DNA from: Hyposmocoma kahamanoa
Taxonomy: Eukaryota; Arthropoda; Insecta; Lepidoptera; Cosmopterigidae
DNA: 64,000 nt
Assembly: GCF_003589595.1 (NCBI RefSeq)
Contig: NW_020653715.1
Span: forward strand, 2,574,825 to 2,638,824
Reading direction: 5' to 3'
Made by a program: the position numbers and the translations under genes. The notes beneath the pieces were generated by a model that was not told the DNA's origin, did not search any database, and saw only the letters and a list, made by a program, of their open reading frames with translations. This document shows positions 1-10,779 of this stretch, piece by piece (the stretch's first letter is position 1; each line of letters begins with the position of its first letter).

Positions 1-528
1 AACACTAATAAGTAAGTAGTTAATGAGTTGGGTCGTCTAGAATGGATGCACGATTTTTTTGTTTTAAATCGTAATAAAGTCGATTTTTTGGATTGTATGC
101 TTCTGAATCGATCCACAGAATTTTAAAAATTATAACTTCGACAGCCCTTTCGGCTTCAGTCGGTTACGACTTTCCTTTAGTGCGATAAATCGAATCGATT
201 TGCTTAGAAATCGATTCGATGTTAAAGCGAATCGATACAAGTCCAGGGCGCCAAGGCGCTATTTTAAATCATTTTAGTTGTGTGGTGATGGCAGGATTTT
301 GGGTTATTAAATACCTAGATGTGACTTTACGAATGGTGATTTTATTGACTTTTTGAAGTACACTGTTTTGTACCGGGTTTTTAGTGTTTTCAATAGTTAG
401 TAAGTAAGTAATTTATTTGCACATAAAATCGAAACCATGTTCGCGGTTTAAATCTGACTTTTGTACAACGTGACCTGTTGCTAAGTATAGGCTTTCTCGA
501 TTGACAAGCTATTAAAAAAATATCTTAC
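1..528. other. Left-edge intronic DNA of the calcium-binding protein gene
   Basis: This stretch is downstream of exon 529-690 on the minus strand, so it is intron of that gene. I see no coding exon. It contains a 13-bp perfect hairpin at 189-220. A segment at about 328-385 (TGACTTTTTGAAGTACACTG and flanks) reappears in inverted orientation near 42835-42895, so it belongs to a dispersed repeat. Confidence 0.5.
189..220. repeat. Perfect 13-bp inverted repeat with 6-nt loop
   Basis: Left arm ATCGAATCGATTT (189-201) is the exact reverse complement of AAATCGATTCGAT (208-220), around loop GCTTAG. Similar ATCGATT-rich sequence occurs at about 17935-18000, so it is probably part of a dispersed element rather than a host regulatory site. 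Confidence 0.7.
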
Positions 529-690
529 CTGAATAATCTCCACAAACTCCTTAGCCTGCTGTTCATCCAGATGTCCGAGCGCAATGAATCTCTTCGCGAA
601 CAGCTGGAAATCGTTGTACGAGATCAGACCATCCTTGTCTACGTCCAATATGTTGTGCACGGTTCGCATTTTCCGCCTCCAGAAGTCCGA
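529..690 (-). CDS. EF-hand exon of a sarcoplasmic calcium-binding protein-like gene (partial)
   Basis: A 162-bp, 54-codon phase-0 internal exon on the minus strand. The acceptor (TTGTTACAG) lies just above 690 and the donor (CAG|GTAAG) just below 529. The peptide runs from SDFWRRKMRTVHNILDV to AKEFVEIIQ. It contains a canonical EF-hand loop, DVDKDGLISYND, with Asp at positions 1, 3, 5 and 12, Gly at 6 and Ile at 8, followed by the exiting helix. The FWRRKM lead-in and the loop resemble insect sarcoplasmic calcium-binding protein/calexcitin-like EF-hand proteins, which buffer cytosolic Ca2+. The exon reads in frame from the proposed upstream exon 9290-9493. The remaining EF hands and the stop must lie beyond the left edge. 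Family assignment is from residue pattern; the exact paralogue is not determined. Confidence 0.85.
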
Positions 691-1182
691 CTGTAACAAA
701 TTCGAAATTATAAAAATGTTCTTCTATTTTTTTATAAATGATTATTTATGCAATTAGAGATGTTATAAAATTAATGTCAGATATTTCATATTGAGCGATA
801 CCAGGGCTCCGTCACCCGCTCGAGGTTACGCGATCGCCGACAGTGCAAACGCTCAGAGAAGTCTTTTATTTACATAACAATGCTCGTACAACCCGGGCAT
901 TCGGTTCCGCACGACTGCACACGACGAGCATCGTTATTTTCACCTCTCTGAGCGCGTGCTTAGCTTCCTTTTCCTCGAAGTGAGCGCCTGGTTTCATTAG
1001 TCAGATTTAGAAGGTTATAGCCTACGTAGTGTAGTGTAGCGTAGGTATTTTCAATTTTGTACAAGAATGATGTAGCTATTACATGTCTGTAACTATTAAG
1101 TAATCTATGGCAATACTGAATACATTTTCTCGTACTCGTAGCTAATTTAGTAGCAGAAACTATAGGCATACAGGAGTTGTCA

Positions 1183-1330
1183 ACTCGTCTGAGAATGACA
1201 GACAGGGCCCCCGGGTTTGGGGTTAAAATTCTGTGTGGCACTGCAACTATCATGGGCAGGCGCGTCGCTTACCACCAACCACTAAGCCCACATGTCGTGA
1301 GCCTACGGAACTACTCTCGAAGTCAACGAA
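1183..1330 (-). repeat. Dispersed repeat family D fragment
   Basis: The segment contains CACTGCAACTATCATGGGCA, the reverse complement of a motif recurring near 16560, 20590, 31880 and 41530 (CCTGTCCATAACAGTTGCAG-like). No coding capacity. Probably an old transposon fragment of a family common in Lepidoptera; class unresolved. Confidence 0.6.
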
Positions 1331-1470
1331 AAGACGGGCCCGTTCGAAACTTTCAAATCGCGTTGTAGCACATTCTTAGTTCTAGCCCCGATCGGAACTC
1401 AAATCTGCAGGTCATATAGAATGGGAAAACTATCGAACCATGGATTTCGCGCTTCGAATTTGGTCGCAAC

Positions 1471-1999
1471 CATCGAGTAGGTATATAACCAGAAATAGAG
1501 ACGAAATGTCATTTAATTTGTTTGAAAACTATTTTGCCAAATCATTACGGTGACAACTCCACTCGGATTGGCCAGCCCGAATTCGAAACAATTGATGGGT
1601 GTCGTCAATTGTTTCACTTCAATTCGACCAGTTTAACTTGAGCATTGCTATAATGGACCAAAATTGAAAAATTGCATATTTAATTACCAATGAAATGTGA
1701 TTCCGTTTGTTTTGTAATTAGATGTTTTGCAGTTTTTCCCACACCACCGAATAGAACACCACGGCATTGTTAGAGATATTATCTTTATTACAGTAAATAC
1801 AGAATATTTTTGGAGTATACGAAGACGTATACACAGGTCAGTTGTTGGCGCTGTACTATTTCAGCTTTCTAATTTGTGATTTCAGCGCAAACGAGAGTTG
1901 ATATTTAAAAGTGATATAAGGCCCATTTGCCTGATGAGGTGATGAGGTGCCAATAATGGATGGCCCTTATTTCGTCTGTTTCTGGTTATATACTCGATA
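1471..1999. mobile_element. MITE family A, copy 1 (hAT-like)
   Basis: A 529-bp non-coding element bounded by CATCGAGTA... and ...TACTCGATA, with extended terminal repeats carrying ATAACCAGAAATAGAGACGA and its complement. A perfect 8-bp duplication GTCGCAAC flanks it (1463-1470 and 2000-2007), the length typical of hAT transposons. Homologous copies lie at 5734-6208 (inverted), 14548-15094, 18755-18955 (partial) and 44919-48595 (interrupted). Confidence 0.88.
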
Positions 2000-2139
2000 G
2001 TCGCAACAACAATATCTAAATACATATCGCATAGTATCTATAAAAAAATTATACATAAATTAATTTTATGTTTCAAGGTGACTCAGATATTATTTCATAA
2101 TATGAAAGTGTAATCATGCGTTTAAATTTTTATCACTGG

Positions 2140-2316
2140 CACACTATGTCTCCCTCTCTGTTCAGTTCTCCTCTGCCTCAAAGATTGTCTGGAAGAGATC
2201 GCTCTCAGCGATAAGGCCGCCTTTGCCCACATTAATTTTAAGTTGTCTATGTACTGTTTTTGTTTTTTATGTGTTAGCAATAAAGTGTATTATCTATCTA
2301 TCTATCTATCTTTGCG
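2140..2316 (+). mobile_element. Truncated non-LTR retrotransposon 3' end with (TATC)n tail
   Basis: The segment carries GTCTGGAAGAGATCGCTCTC and AGCGATAAGGCCGCCTTTG, then an AATAAAG signal, and ends in a TATC microsatellite (about 2290-2311). The same CCTGGAAGAGATTGCT motif lies downstream of the LINE-derived coding end at 28675-28980, linking the two copies. The 5' part is missing, as is usual for reverse-transcribed insertions. Confidence 0.7.
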
Positions 2317-2599
2317 AGTAAAGTTTTGAGTTACGCTACAACTGCTATGATGAGGCGTGTCGCTTACCATGGCTCACGACTTGTTCGTCCAGACACTAGA
2401 TATCATAAAGTGAAAAATAATTTACGACGTTTATGATTGTAGATATATTTCAGACAATAAACCATTTGTCGAACCTATAAAATTTGAAATAGCCGCATCG
2501 TAATCGGTAGTTCATAAAACACGATTAAGGTGAATTATTTATCACCAAATAATCCTTGATTATATAGATTTTAAGACTTTCGTGGTTATTCACTAAATG

Positions 2600-3060
2600 A
2601 TTATCACTAGTATCAGGTTTCTTACCACGGTATGACTTCTTTTTATTTTCCCGATATTTCGGAACGGTTGCACGCTCCATGGTCACGGGTTGACTGGACG
2701 GCGGCAGATGACAGCTTTATGAGCAGACATATCTGTCTACCCTCTTGCGCTGTCGACGACTACCTTCTTCGCGATTTGTTGTGGCGTTACCATTGTCACT
2801 CACTTTTTTCAGACAAACCACACTCACTGTATCCACACGCGAAACTGAACTCGAGGTGTTTTTGTTTTTATTACTGCACGCACTAAGGACCGGATTCCAT
2901 GCACTGGACAGTTTAAAACCATCATCAAAATCCTTGATTACCAGAGTATTATTTGTAGCTCTTAAGCTTTTTTTGGTCATTTTCTGTTTTTAATTTAATC
3001 TCTTACTTTGTGAAAAAAGTAACAAAAAACAAAATAAAAACAGAGATTAAGTTGGCGTAT
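2600..3060. repeat. Probable dispersed repeat, class unresolved
   Basis: This includes TTTCCCGATATTTCGGAACG followed by CCATGGTCACGGGTTGACTG, similar to the CAACCGTGACCATGG core of family C. The end (GATTAAGTTGGCGTATGTTC) recurs near 24190. Short overlapping reading frames on both strands look fortuitous. Confidence 0.4.
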
Positions 3061-3119
3061 GTTCATTGGTGGTATCGACCAGCGTCTATCGTTACGAAGC
3101 TTCGCATAATCATACCAAC

Positions 3120-3315
3120 CGGTACAGTACAGTACAGAGCTCTTCTTGAAAGAATTTGTCCAGGGAAGTAACTTTACCTCTTTCTGCCGTTAAGCAGTAA
3201 TGTGAGCATTACTGCGTTCTGGCTTTGAAGGTTAAGGGTGCTGGTGAAATTACAGGTCCATAGGAATTGTCAACTCATGCCTCCGGGTGACGAGGGCAGT
3301 GATGTTAATAAATAA
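3120..3315 (-). repeat. Dispersed repeat family D fragment
   Basis: The motif set AGAGCTCTTCTTGAAAGAAT, AAGCAGTAATGTGAG and ATTGTCAACTCATG is the reverse complement of blocks at 16600-16735 and 32340-32470. No coding potential. Confidence 0.55.
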
Positions 3316-3319
3316 ACGT

Positions 3320-3445
3320 AAATACGTTATAGGAGAAGATAGAAGGGAAAGAAAGAGAGGAAGACCAAGAACGGCTATAGAATATAGAGAGGTCAAGGAG
3401 CTGGTTATGAACCGTGAGGAGTGGAGGAGGCTACATCGATAAGAA
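3320..3445 (+). pseudogene. LINE (RTE-like) reverse transcriptase C-terminal fragment
   Basis: Translation gives a basic stretch (GKRKRGRPRTAI) followed by VMNREEWRRLHR and a stop. This GRPR...REEWRRL pattern is typical of the extreme C-terminus of RTE-type and related LINE polyproteins. Only about 40 codons remain, so this is a 5'-truncated relic. Confidence 0.6.
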
Positions 3446-3995
3446 CCTGACTCTTAAATAGGATGATGAGGATGACGTACGTGTAAACACAATACTTAGA
3501 TTTCGACAACAACGGGTAGAGAAATTAAACTTATAATGACGAGATTAGAATTAAAATTTAGACAGCAACAATAAGTATAATAGTACTTTGGAATACGTCA
3601 ATGTTTGTGACTATTATTCTATAATAAAGTGACACATGAAGAGTAATTTTCACATAAAGCGGAGAAGTGGGGACATCAAAAATGCCAAGAATTAACGAGT
3701 ACGTATAAAGAGACTAATGCTTGTGGATGAGACGAAAGAGGCAGGCGTAATGGTACGCATGGAAGAATATTACTTAAATCAATGCAATAGCAAGTATAAA
3801 ATTTTGGAACTGAATATTAAACAATATTGGATAGTAACAAAACTTTTTTCATATTTAAGAGATAAGCAATCAAATTGAGACTTACCGTAATGTAGGTAAC
3901 TATAAATTTATGGGTTTCCTTACCGCCGCTTTATATTTAATCGTGTACTAGATAGAGACGCTATTGTCTTTTGGGTTAAAGAAATAATATATTAT
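3446..3995. other. Upstream region of the SDR gene, nothing recognised
   Basis: AT-rich, unique-looking DNA with no supported exon or element. It is intronic to the minus-strand calcium-binding protein gene and 5' of the nested SDR gene. Confidence 0.4.
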
Positions 3996-4003
3996 TATAT
4001 AAG
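3996..4003 (+). promoter_or_regulatory. Candidate TATA box of the SDR gene
   Basis: TATATAAG lies 95-102 bp upstream of the SDR start codon, with an AGCAGTGC initiator-like site about 15 bp downstream. The position fits a short 5' UTR of about 70-80 nt. Sequence match only; AT-rich surroundings make chance matches common. Confidence 0.35.
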
Positions 4004-4097
4004 ATTTTGAAGTAGCAGTGCAAAAACAAAAATCTGTATATAATTTGGACAAGCGCCGTTACAGAACCCAAAAGAAAAGAAAACAGAAAGGTCGATA

Positions 4098-7000
4098 ATG
4101 AAGTTTGCAGGGAAATCAGTGATAGTTACGGGCGCAAGCTCCGGAATTGGAGCTGCCACAGCCATAATGTTTGCTGAACAAAGAGCCAGCGTAACCCTAA
4201 TAGGACGAAATGAAACAAAACTGAATGCTGTAGCTAAAAAACTTCCAAATAATGCCACATCATTGATTCTTAAAGCTGATGTGACTACAGATGCTAAGAA
4301 AATCATCGATGAGACCGTAAATAAGTTTGGCAAAATTGATGTACTGGTCAACAATGCAGGTTTTGCCAAATATGGAGGGCTTACTGATGGGAAGTTCTTA
4401 GAAGCTTACGACGCTTTAATGAGGACCAACATGAGAGCTGTAGCTGAACTTACTATGTTAGCTGTTCCACATCTAGCGAAGACTAAAGGGAATATTATCA
4501 ATACTTCAAGCATTGCGGCTAATTCTTTGCCGTTTGACGGAAGGCTTCTGCCTTATTATGTTTCTAAGGCTGCTTTGGATCATTTTACTAGAGGAGCAGC
4601 AATGGAATTTGCTCCTAAAGGTATGTAACATTTAGGTTGTTTTATATTTAGCAAATAATAACGTTGTGTAACTGGACATTTCATTGAAGTATTTGTAATA
4701 AGTGTTCTTTCAGTTCACTTTGAGCAATTATGTCCTGGGATATTTGAAAACTTCTGAACAAAAAATAAAGTAACGCATCACGGTTCAATTAACTGTTAGG
4801 GAACAAAACATATTAGGCCTTAAGTAACATCTTTACTACCTTCCTCTCTCACACATTGGGAGCTCCATATAAGGATGGTTCGATAAATACCTACTTGATT
4901 TTAAGGTTAAATAAAATTTTTTTCGGAATTCGTAATTTATTTTTATTTCTTAATTTAGAACTCGTTAATAAGCAACTTACGAACTTTTAAATTAGTTTGT
5001 CGAATTATGATACGAACTATTGTCACACCATACCACTATTAATATTCACCAGTTTTGGCCCCATTTGATTTATTTAATATGATTTTTATCTATTTGCATC
5101 AAATGAGGAAGTGATAGCTGAAATAGAGGTTTATTTTTCAGTTTCAAAAAAAAAATTTTTTATGGGTTATAGAATTTGGGATATCGCTGGTCAAGGTGTA
5201 CAGTGTGAAAAGGAGATTGCGTACAAAAATAAATCATAATCAAAAAAGTTTTTTTTTCTTCTTAAAGTCACGGTTACTTATGTGGTCTGTCCTTAGAACA
5301 TTGTCTAGACTATTAACTTTTTTAAATTTTGGTTATATATATTTGCTTAAAGGTAATATGCTTTTACTGTAATAATACAAGAAAAAAATCAACAATGAAA
5401 TCTTCTATTATGAAGTAGCGTATCAAATTAGTATTAACTTCTATTATGAAATAATATTAATAGTTTTGGTCATCCATAAGTGACAATATTTTCTATAAAA
5501 ACTAAAAGGTTAAAAAAAATATGGCTGGCTAAAAGTTGAATGAAAACCTTATTAGAAAGAGAAGCATTACTACTTTGAAACCTCTCACTCGGCTCGTTCT
5601 ATTAACTTAGTGCGCGGTCCAGTTTAATAGACAAGTCCGTGATCAAACTGTCCTCGTGTAACTTGGCAGAATTTAGTGAAACGTCGATTGTAAATTGTTT
5701 TTCCAGTATGATAAAGAGATACTAATGATTAATCATCGAGTATATAACCAGAAATAGAGACGAAATAAGGGCCATACATTCATGGTAACTCATCAGTGAT
5801 ACATCACCTATAAATACCAACTCTCGTTTGCACTGAAATATAGACAGCGCCAACAACTAACCCGTGTGTATGTCTCCGTATATTCCAAAAATGTTATGTA
5901 TTTATTGCAATAAAGATAATATCTCTAACAAGGGCGTGCTGTTCCATTCGCTGGCGTGGGGAAAATCAGCAAAACATCTAATTACAAAACAAACGGTATC
6001 AAATTTCATTGGTAATTGCAATTTTCGTCCATTATAGCAAAGCTCAAGTTAACTGGTCGATTTGAAGTGAAATAATTGACGACATCCATTGACGACACTC
6101 GTCAATTGTTTCGAATTCCGACTGGCCAAACGGAGCGCAATTGTCACATTAATGTTTCCAAACAAATTAAATGACATTTTGGCTCTATTTCTAGTTACAT
6201 ACTCGATGTGATCAACATAGTATACTTCAAAACCACAAAGCAAATTATTATCTTTATGACACTATATTAAAATCTTCAACCGAATAACGGGCTTTACACA
6301 CTCTATCGTGATAAGATGTTAAAAGAAAAAGGGAAATACCTCTTTCCCTTGTAACAAAAACAAACACGAGAGCGCTAATTTAAAAAATTTCAAACAGTTA
6401 ATCGCGCGCGATTGCGCGTGCAGGCTTTCCGAGCGCGCAATCCGTTAAGGCCTCATTCGCAGGAGCGTTTTTTCAACGGGCGTCAAAAAATCGTTGAAAA
6501 GAGACAAATTGATATCCACGTGTTTATTCACACGGAGAAGGTTTTAAAACGCAGCGTTTTTTTATCGAGCACTGTCGGTTTTTGACGTTGGACGTTAAAC
6601 TGAATTGAGCAAACGGAATTCCGTGTTTTTGTTCTGACGGGAGTTAAAAAACGCCGTCGCTGCAATCAGTTAGCTGTGCGTTTCAATACGTTTCAAATGA
6701 CCATTTGACTGTACGCTCGAGACACGTTCGCACGTGTAGTTGTATTGCGCGCCATTTACAATGCCGTGGCTGCTCGTGGGGCTCACGATTGCCAATAATC
6801 CATCGAAGGTGCTGATCAACATTCGGAAATAATAAAGAAGTTATAGGGATAAAGCCTCAAATCTTCATAAAGCGACACAAACTGGTCGCATACAACAAAC
6901 AGCAAACATCTTAGATCGTTTAATTAAGGGATGATTTATGATTTTATTTTCCTTTTCTGCCTTCTCGCAACACAAATGACTATAATTTTGAATTCATAAT

Positions 7001-7411
7001 TGCGAATGACGCCTTACGCTCTTGATCACGCGCGATAGAGTGACTGTCTAAGGGGGGCTATTGACCTGTAATGAGACACAGACTTGTGGCAGAGATATAC
7101 TATTTTGCAGGGAAATCGATTCATCAATGTTGCTCTTACAATGTTCCGTCCTAGTAATCTCAAAATGCACAAACACTATTGTTACAGGTATCAGAGTCAA
7201 CAGTGTCAACCCTGGACCGGTATTAACCAACTTCATAGAAAACGCAGGTGCTGCAGTCAACCCCGATGAAATAGCAGAAATGACTGCTCTGAAAAGATTT
7301 AGTACTCCCGAGGAGATTGCCGAATTGATTTTGTACCTTGCTAGTGACAAAGCTCAGGGAATGACTGGTTCGCTTGTGGTTATTGATAATGGGTGGCTAT
7401 TAAGACCATAA
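4098..7411 (+). CDS. Classical short-chain dehydrogenase/reductase, two exons
   Basis: Join 4098-4620 and 7188-7411 gives 747 nt, 248 aa. The intron is phase 1 (AAA G|GTATGT ... TTACAG|GT ATC) and rebuilds the conserved EFAPKG/IRVNSVNPGPV block. Classical SDR features are all present: the cofactor motif TGASSGIG (11-18), NNAG (85-88), N111, the catalytic serine in NTSS (S138) and YYVSK (Y153, K157), and the C-terminal GSLVVIDNGW. Length is normal for the FabG-like, NAD(P)-dependent family. The substrate cannot be predicted. No signal peptide or membrane helix is visible, so it is probably cytosolic. The gene lies wholly in an intron of the minus-strand calcium-binding gene, and its own 2567-bp intron contains MITE A copy 2. 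Confidence 0.93.
5734..6208. mobile_element. MITE family A, copy 2 (inverted), in the SDR intron
   Basis: CATCGAGTATATAACCAGAA at the left end and the complement ...TACTCGATG at the right. The body reads in the opposite direction to copy 1, with AAGGGCCAT next to the left end. Flanking octamers TGATTAAT and TGATCAAC match at 6 of 8, a decayed 8-bp duplication. Confidence 0.85.
6299..7042. repeat. Possible MITE with 12-bp inverted ends
   Basis: CACTCTATCGTG at 6299 and CGCGATAGAGTG ending at 7042 are near-perfect inverted repeats (11/12). The interior has higher GC than its surroundings and includes CATTCGCAGGAGCGTTTTTT. I found no clear target duplication, so the boundaries are tentative. 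It lies in the SDR intron. Confidence 0.4.
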
Positions 7412-7646
7412 GGTGGTAGGCGTGCCGCAAAAGAACATCGAAATGACCCAAACACTTCTCATGTTCAATGTTGAAAAAATTTTGTTTGATTGAAATTGTG
7501 ATTTTTTTGTTTAGCATGATTTTTTGGTATTTTAACGAGTTCTTGGTTTTTTGGTATTTTAAATACTTAATGTTTTTAAAACAATACTGTTTTGTCTTTT
7601 ATCTTTAGGCAACATTTTGTGAAATCAACAATGTAAAAAATAGTTT

Positions 7647-7652
7647 AATAAA
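7647..7652 (+). terminator. SDR polyadenylation signal
   Basis: AATAAA lies about 236 nt after the SDR stop codon, following a T-rich 3' UTR. It is the first canonical hexamer on this strand after the stop. Confidence 0.6.
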
Positions 7653-8309
7653 ACCTTTGAACAATTTTGAGATTTATTAATTTTATTAATATGTCGCAAA
7701 ATATAATTATTATTTCCACCCTCTAAGGTAGGACCCCAGGACTCTTAAAACTTTAGTGAAGCGACATGCTCTTTAGCTCCGATATTTAGCGAGTCAACAG
7801 ATTATGTAACGAAGATTATTGAAGTGGATACATTTTAGTACCTGTTTAATAAGATCATAATTAAATTAAATAAATTATAAATAACTATAATTAATTCTTA
7901 TTGTTTTATTACAATGAATCGTCGGATTTTTCGCTTTGTAGCGTTTACAAAATACACACTAAATATTTATTGGCTATGTTTCATTATTTTAATTTACTTG
8001 TTGAAACAGTATTGTATGCAATGATAACATTATTTGGTTACAAAATGTCGCACCTGTTACTTAGGCCACACGGCAAAGCCTCGTGGACTAAAGTTGACTT
8101 TAAAAACCCTCATTATGCAACGATGGCATAAAATACTATTTTAAAATCCTTGAGCAATATCGAATAATTTTGAAGTAGTAGAGCTCTTTCTGAAAGAATT
8201 CGGCTAGGGAAGTACTGCCACCGTACTATTTCTGTCGCCAAGCATTACGAATTTCTTTCTTACTTAGGCAAAGTTAGTGTTGTAAATTTTAAAAAGTTTA
8301 AATTAATCG
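7653..8309. other. Intronic DNA, mostly nothing recognised
   Basis: AT-rich sequence between the SDR gene and a repeat cluster. A short family D-like block (AGAGCTCTTTCTGAAAGAAT) is at about 8180-8235. A 76-codon open frame at 7901-8131 shows no recognisable motif. Confidence 0.35.
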
Positions 8310-8735
8310 AAAGAATTTCGAAGGATCGAAAGAATTTTTTCTGAGTGTTCGATCTTTGTACTAATAATTATAACAAACTAGTGGAGTAATTTCACATAAA
8401 AAATAATTGAATATCATTCCAATAAAAATTTAAATACAGTGAATAACAACATATCTAGCCGGGGCTGGTAGCTGTAAAGGTTCTCTAACTGGGTGACGAA
8501 ATACTGTCATAGATTTCTCATAGATGGCGCTACGGCTAAAAAGTCGTTGAAAAACCAAATACAAAGACACGACAAAAAGAACATACAAAAATTCGTGATG
8601 TGCGCTGGGTCGTTCCGTGGCTTAGTTGGTATAGCGTCTGCCACGGTATGCTAGAAGACGTCGGTTCGAATCCGGCCGGATCGAAAGAATTTTCTCTGAG
8701 TATTCGATCTTTGTATTAATAATTATTTTAAAAAG
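8310..8735 (+). mobile_element. tRNA-like SINE (family T), copy 1, with direct tail repeats
   Basis: A core at about 8465-8690 ends in a tRNA-like block: A-box-like TGGCTTAGTTGG (about 8620) and B box GGTTCGAATCC (about 8663). The T arm pairs as GTCGG/CCGGC, but the acceptor stem is only about 4 bp and the anticodon arm is abnormal, so it is not a tRNA gene. The tail GAATTTTTTCTGAGTGTTCG...GATCTTTGTA occurs both before the core (about 8325-8400) and after it (8690-8730). A second copy is at 36605-36930, where the flanking tail is inverted instead. Confidence 0.65.
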
Positions 8736-8995
8736 TTGCTGTTTGTTATTTTTATTTACTTCAAATCAAAGTTTCGCCTTTAGTTTGGTCACAGATTACA
8801 CAATAGTCACTATGTAACAGATACATCACTCTCATACCAAATTGAAAATACCTACGCTATAATGGCCTACTAAATGTAACTAATGACACCAGGTGCTCAC
8901 TAAGAGGAAAAAGACACCTAAGCACGCGCTCAGAGGGGTGAAAATTGCGTTGCCCGCCGTGTGCAGTCATGCGGAGCCGAATGCTCATTAATTAA

Positions 8996-9160
8996 AGGTC
9001 GTATTCCAGAGCTCTACTCAGTGCTCAAGTCATGACTTGAGTATGATTTGAAGCACTGGAAATCATACTCAAGTCCTTGCCATTAGGGTCGTATTTCCAG
9101 TGTTTGACAGCATACTCAAGTCCTGAGTTGAGTATTGAGAAGAGTTCTGGAATACGACCC
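8996..9160. mobile_element. MITE family B, copy 1 (nested palindrome)
   Basis: 165 bp with ends (G)GGTCGTATTCC / GGAATACGACCC and TAA on both sides. Arms carry ACTTGAGTATG-type repeats, and an internal ATTAGGGTCGTATTTCCAG repeats the terminal sequence, giving a palindrome within a palindrome. Copies: 14286-14460, 37172-37346, 47307-47471. Confidence 0.85.
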
Positions 9161-9289
9161 TAAGACTGAGGCGGTAGGCACTTATCGCGTAACCTTGAGC
9201 GAGTGAGGAAGCCCTGGTATGGTGACTCCCAGATTTGAACGTAGATAATGGCAACGTTGGTGTAAGTTATGGATTAGAACAGTACTTAC

Positions 9290-9493
9290 TCTATCAATTC
9301 CCTTGCATTCAGTGTCACTTTCAGAGTCACTGTCGCTATCGGAGCGCACTTGCCGCCTGTCCTCTTGCCGGCCATGATGCTTGCTGTACCTCCGAATGGC
9401 GTTGGTGGCTCGTTCCACTGTCTCTTCATGAGATGGCCCTCGATTGTCTAAGTAGCAGACATTGTTCGTGCATACTGGTTGAGTATGCATTAA
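9290..9493 (-). CDS. Ser/Asp-rich exon, probable second coding exon of the calcium-binding protein gene
   Basis: A 204-bp, 68-codon phase-0 exon on the minus strand, with acceptor CTCTTTTTCAG| above 9493 and donor ATAGA|GTAAGT below 9290. The peptide begins LMHTQPVCTNN, has a basic middle (ATNAIRRYSKHHGRQEDRR) and ends in an acidic serine tract (SDSDSDSESDTE) then CKGIDR. It joins in frame to the EF-hand exon at 529-690 and, upstream, to the ATG exon at 27351-27446. Low-complexity acidic N-terminal extensions are plausible for this family. The joined model is my inference from phase, strand and order; transcript data would be needed to exclude an unrelated exon. Confidence 0.6.
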
Positions 9494-9649
9494 CTGAAAA
9501 AGAGAAAAAGATGCTGTTAGTTATGATCTTCTATCGTAAAGATGGCATACACTATAATGCTTACCATCCCGAGGAAATGAAATAACAAGTTGGCAGAAGG
9601 TAGCGATGCGTGGTTGTGAATGATTTCAATATTCGACTCGTTAGTAATT

Positions 9650-9860
9650 ACCAGAGATCGGAATAGGTAGAGACATTTGAAGAAAATATTTCACCTTTAA
9701 AAGGTGGCAAACTACAGGAGGTATCCGGTTTCGCGCACTTTCCGGTAACGGTGGTTTAGTAATGAATGATCATTCAGATCATTCGAATATGAAAATTAGT
9801 AGGTTACTAATTTGTCATTCGAATGACAATGTTAGTAATTACCAGGGATCTGAATAGGTA
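9650..9860. repeat. Repeat block with two direct repeats, family N
   Basis: TAGTAATTACCAG-GATC-GAATAGGTAGA occurs twice, at about 9640-9672 and 9832-9860. Between them, ATTTCACCTTTAAAAGGTGG and GGTTTCGCGCACTTTCCGGT match sequence at 54497-54551, showing a dispersed element. CATTCGAATG palindromes are also present. Confidence 0.5.
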
Positions 9861-10324
9861 GAACTTTTTACCTAAACTTCGAGGATCATAGTCCGAAAAT
9901 GGAGACTGCCTTACGACACTATTTTTTAGGTCCTGGACCTGTTCGGGATTCAGGAAATCCCTTAAGAACATTAAAAATTGACGTAATTGGGGACAGGCAG
10001 GTATACTATATTTATCTTAACTTTGCGACGTACAGTGGATCTGTTAACAGGGAAGATGGTTTCTCCGTACCACCAGTTTGGGATCCAGTATTTCTTCTAA
10101 TGAAAAATCCCAAACAGACATAAGACTGCAGTACTAATTAATATGTTTTAGTTTATTCTAATTTCTATTATTATTAATAATAATAAAATAAAAATTCATT
10201 CAATAAAATAATTTGTAAAACTTAATGTAGCGTAAATTGGAATGTTTTCGTTGTAAAATTAAAAATAAGGTATTTAATTAATAACTATTGTAACTATAGT
10301 GAAAAAATAGGGTAGTTTGCATCA

Positions 10325-10690
10325 ATATTAGACATAACTGGTTGGAGACTGTACCACCTCAGTCAACCGTGACCATGAGACGTCAATGAAACGTCGGTTA
10401 TTTGAAAAAACAATTTTTTTTTTTTTTTTTATAATAACGCACACACTCAACATAGCCCCGCACTAGGGAAACCCTGTGTGCCATGGACACATACATAGAC
10501 AACCACAAATTACACCCAAACTCACGAGAGAAATAAATGTAGGCCATACAAATATTTCTCCCGACCCGGGAATCGAACCTGGGACCTCCGCGTGGCAGTC
10601 CGGCATGGTAACCGTTTGGCCACAGAGGCAGTTGAAAGCAACATACGCGATTTAAATCCGGAAAAATAGTTTGATTTCCTAATTTTATGT
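10325..10690 (+). mobile_element. Family C retroposon-like unit, split by a SINE
   Basis: The left part (GACTGTACCACCTCAGTCAA, about 10350) and right part (CGCGATTTAAATCCGGAAAA, about 10648) form one family C copy, interrupted by the SINE at 10414-10632. Confidence 0.7.
10414..10632 (-). mobile_element. tRNA-derived SINE (family S1), minus strand, poly(A)
   Basis: Read on the minus strand, it begins GCCTCTGTGGCCAAACGG (A-box region), then GGTTCGATTCCCGGGTCGGG (B box), a non-tRNA body, and a poly(A) stretch (poly-T at 10414-10430 on plus). Imperfect duplication TTTGAAAAAACAA / GTTGAAAGCAACA flanks it. Related copies: 18988-19164, 29478-29672, 31923-32093. Confidence 0.8.
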
Positions 10691-10779
10691 TATTTTTGTA
10701 AACAGCCATATTTTTTTACAAATATTACGCTCTCCGATTTTTGTGAAAAAAAAAGAAACAACAAAACAAAATGGCTGGT

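Noticed and set aside
3995..4369. Minus-strand 124-codon frame
   Set aside because: Antisense of SDR exon 1, which has all family motifs on the plus strand.
8615..8682. Functional tRNA gene
   Set aside because: A and B boxes are present but the acceptor stem has only about 4 pairs and the anticodon arm is too long; it is part of a repeated element.
9899..10123. 74-codon plus-strand frame
   Set aside because: No recognisable motif, no splice context, and adjacent to repeats; likely chance.
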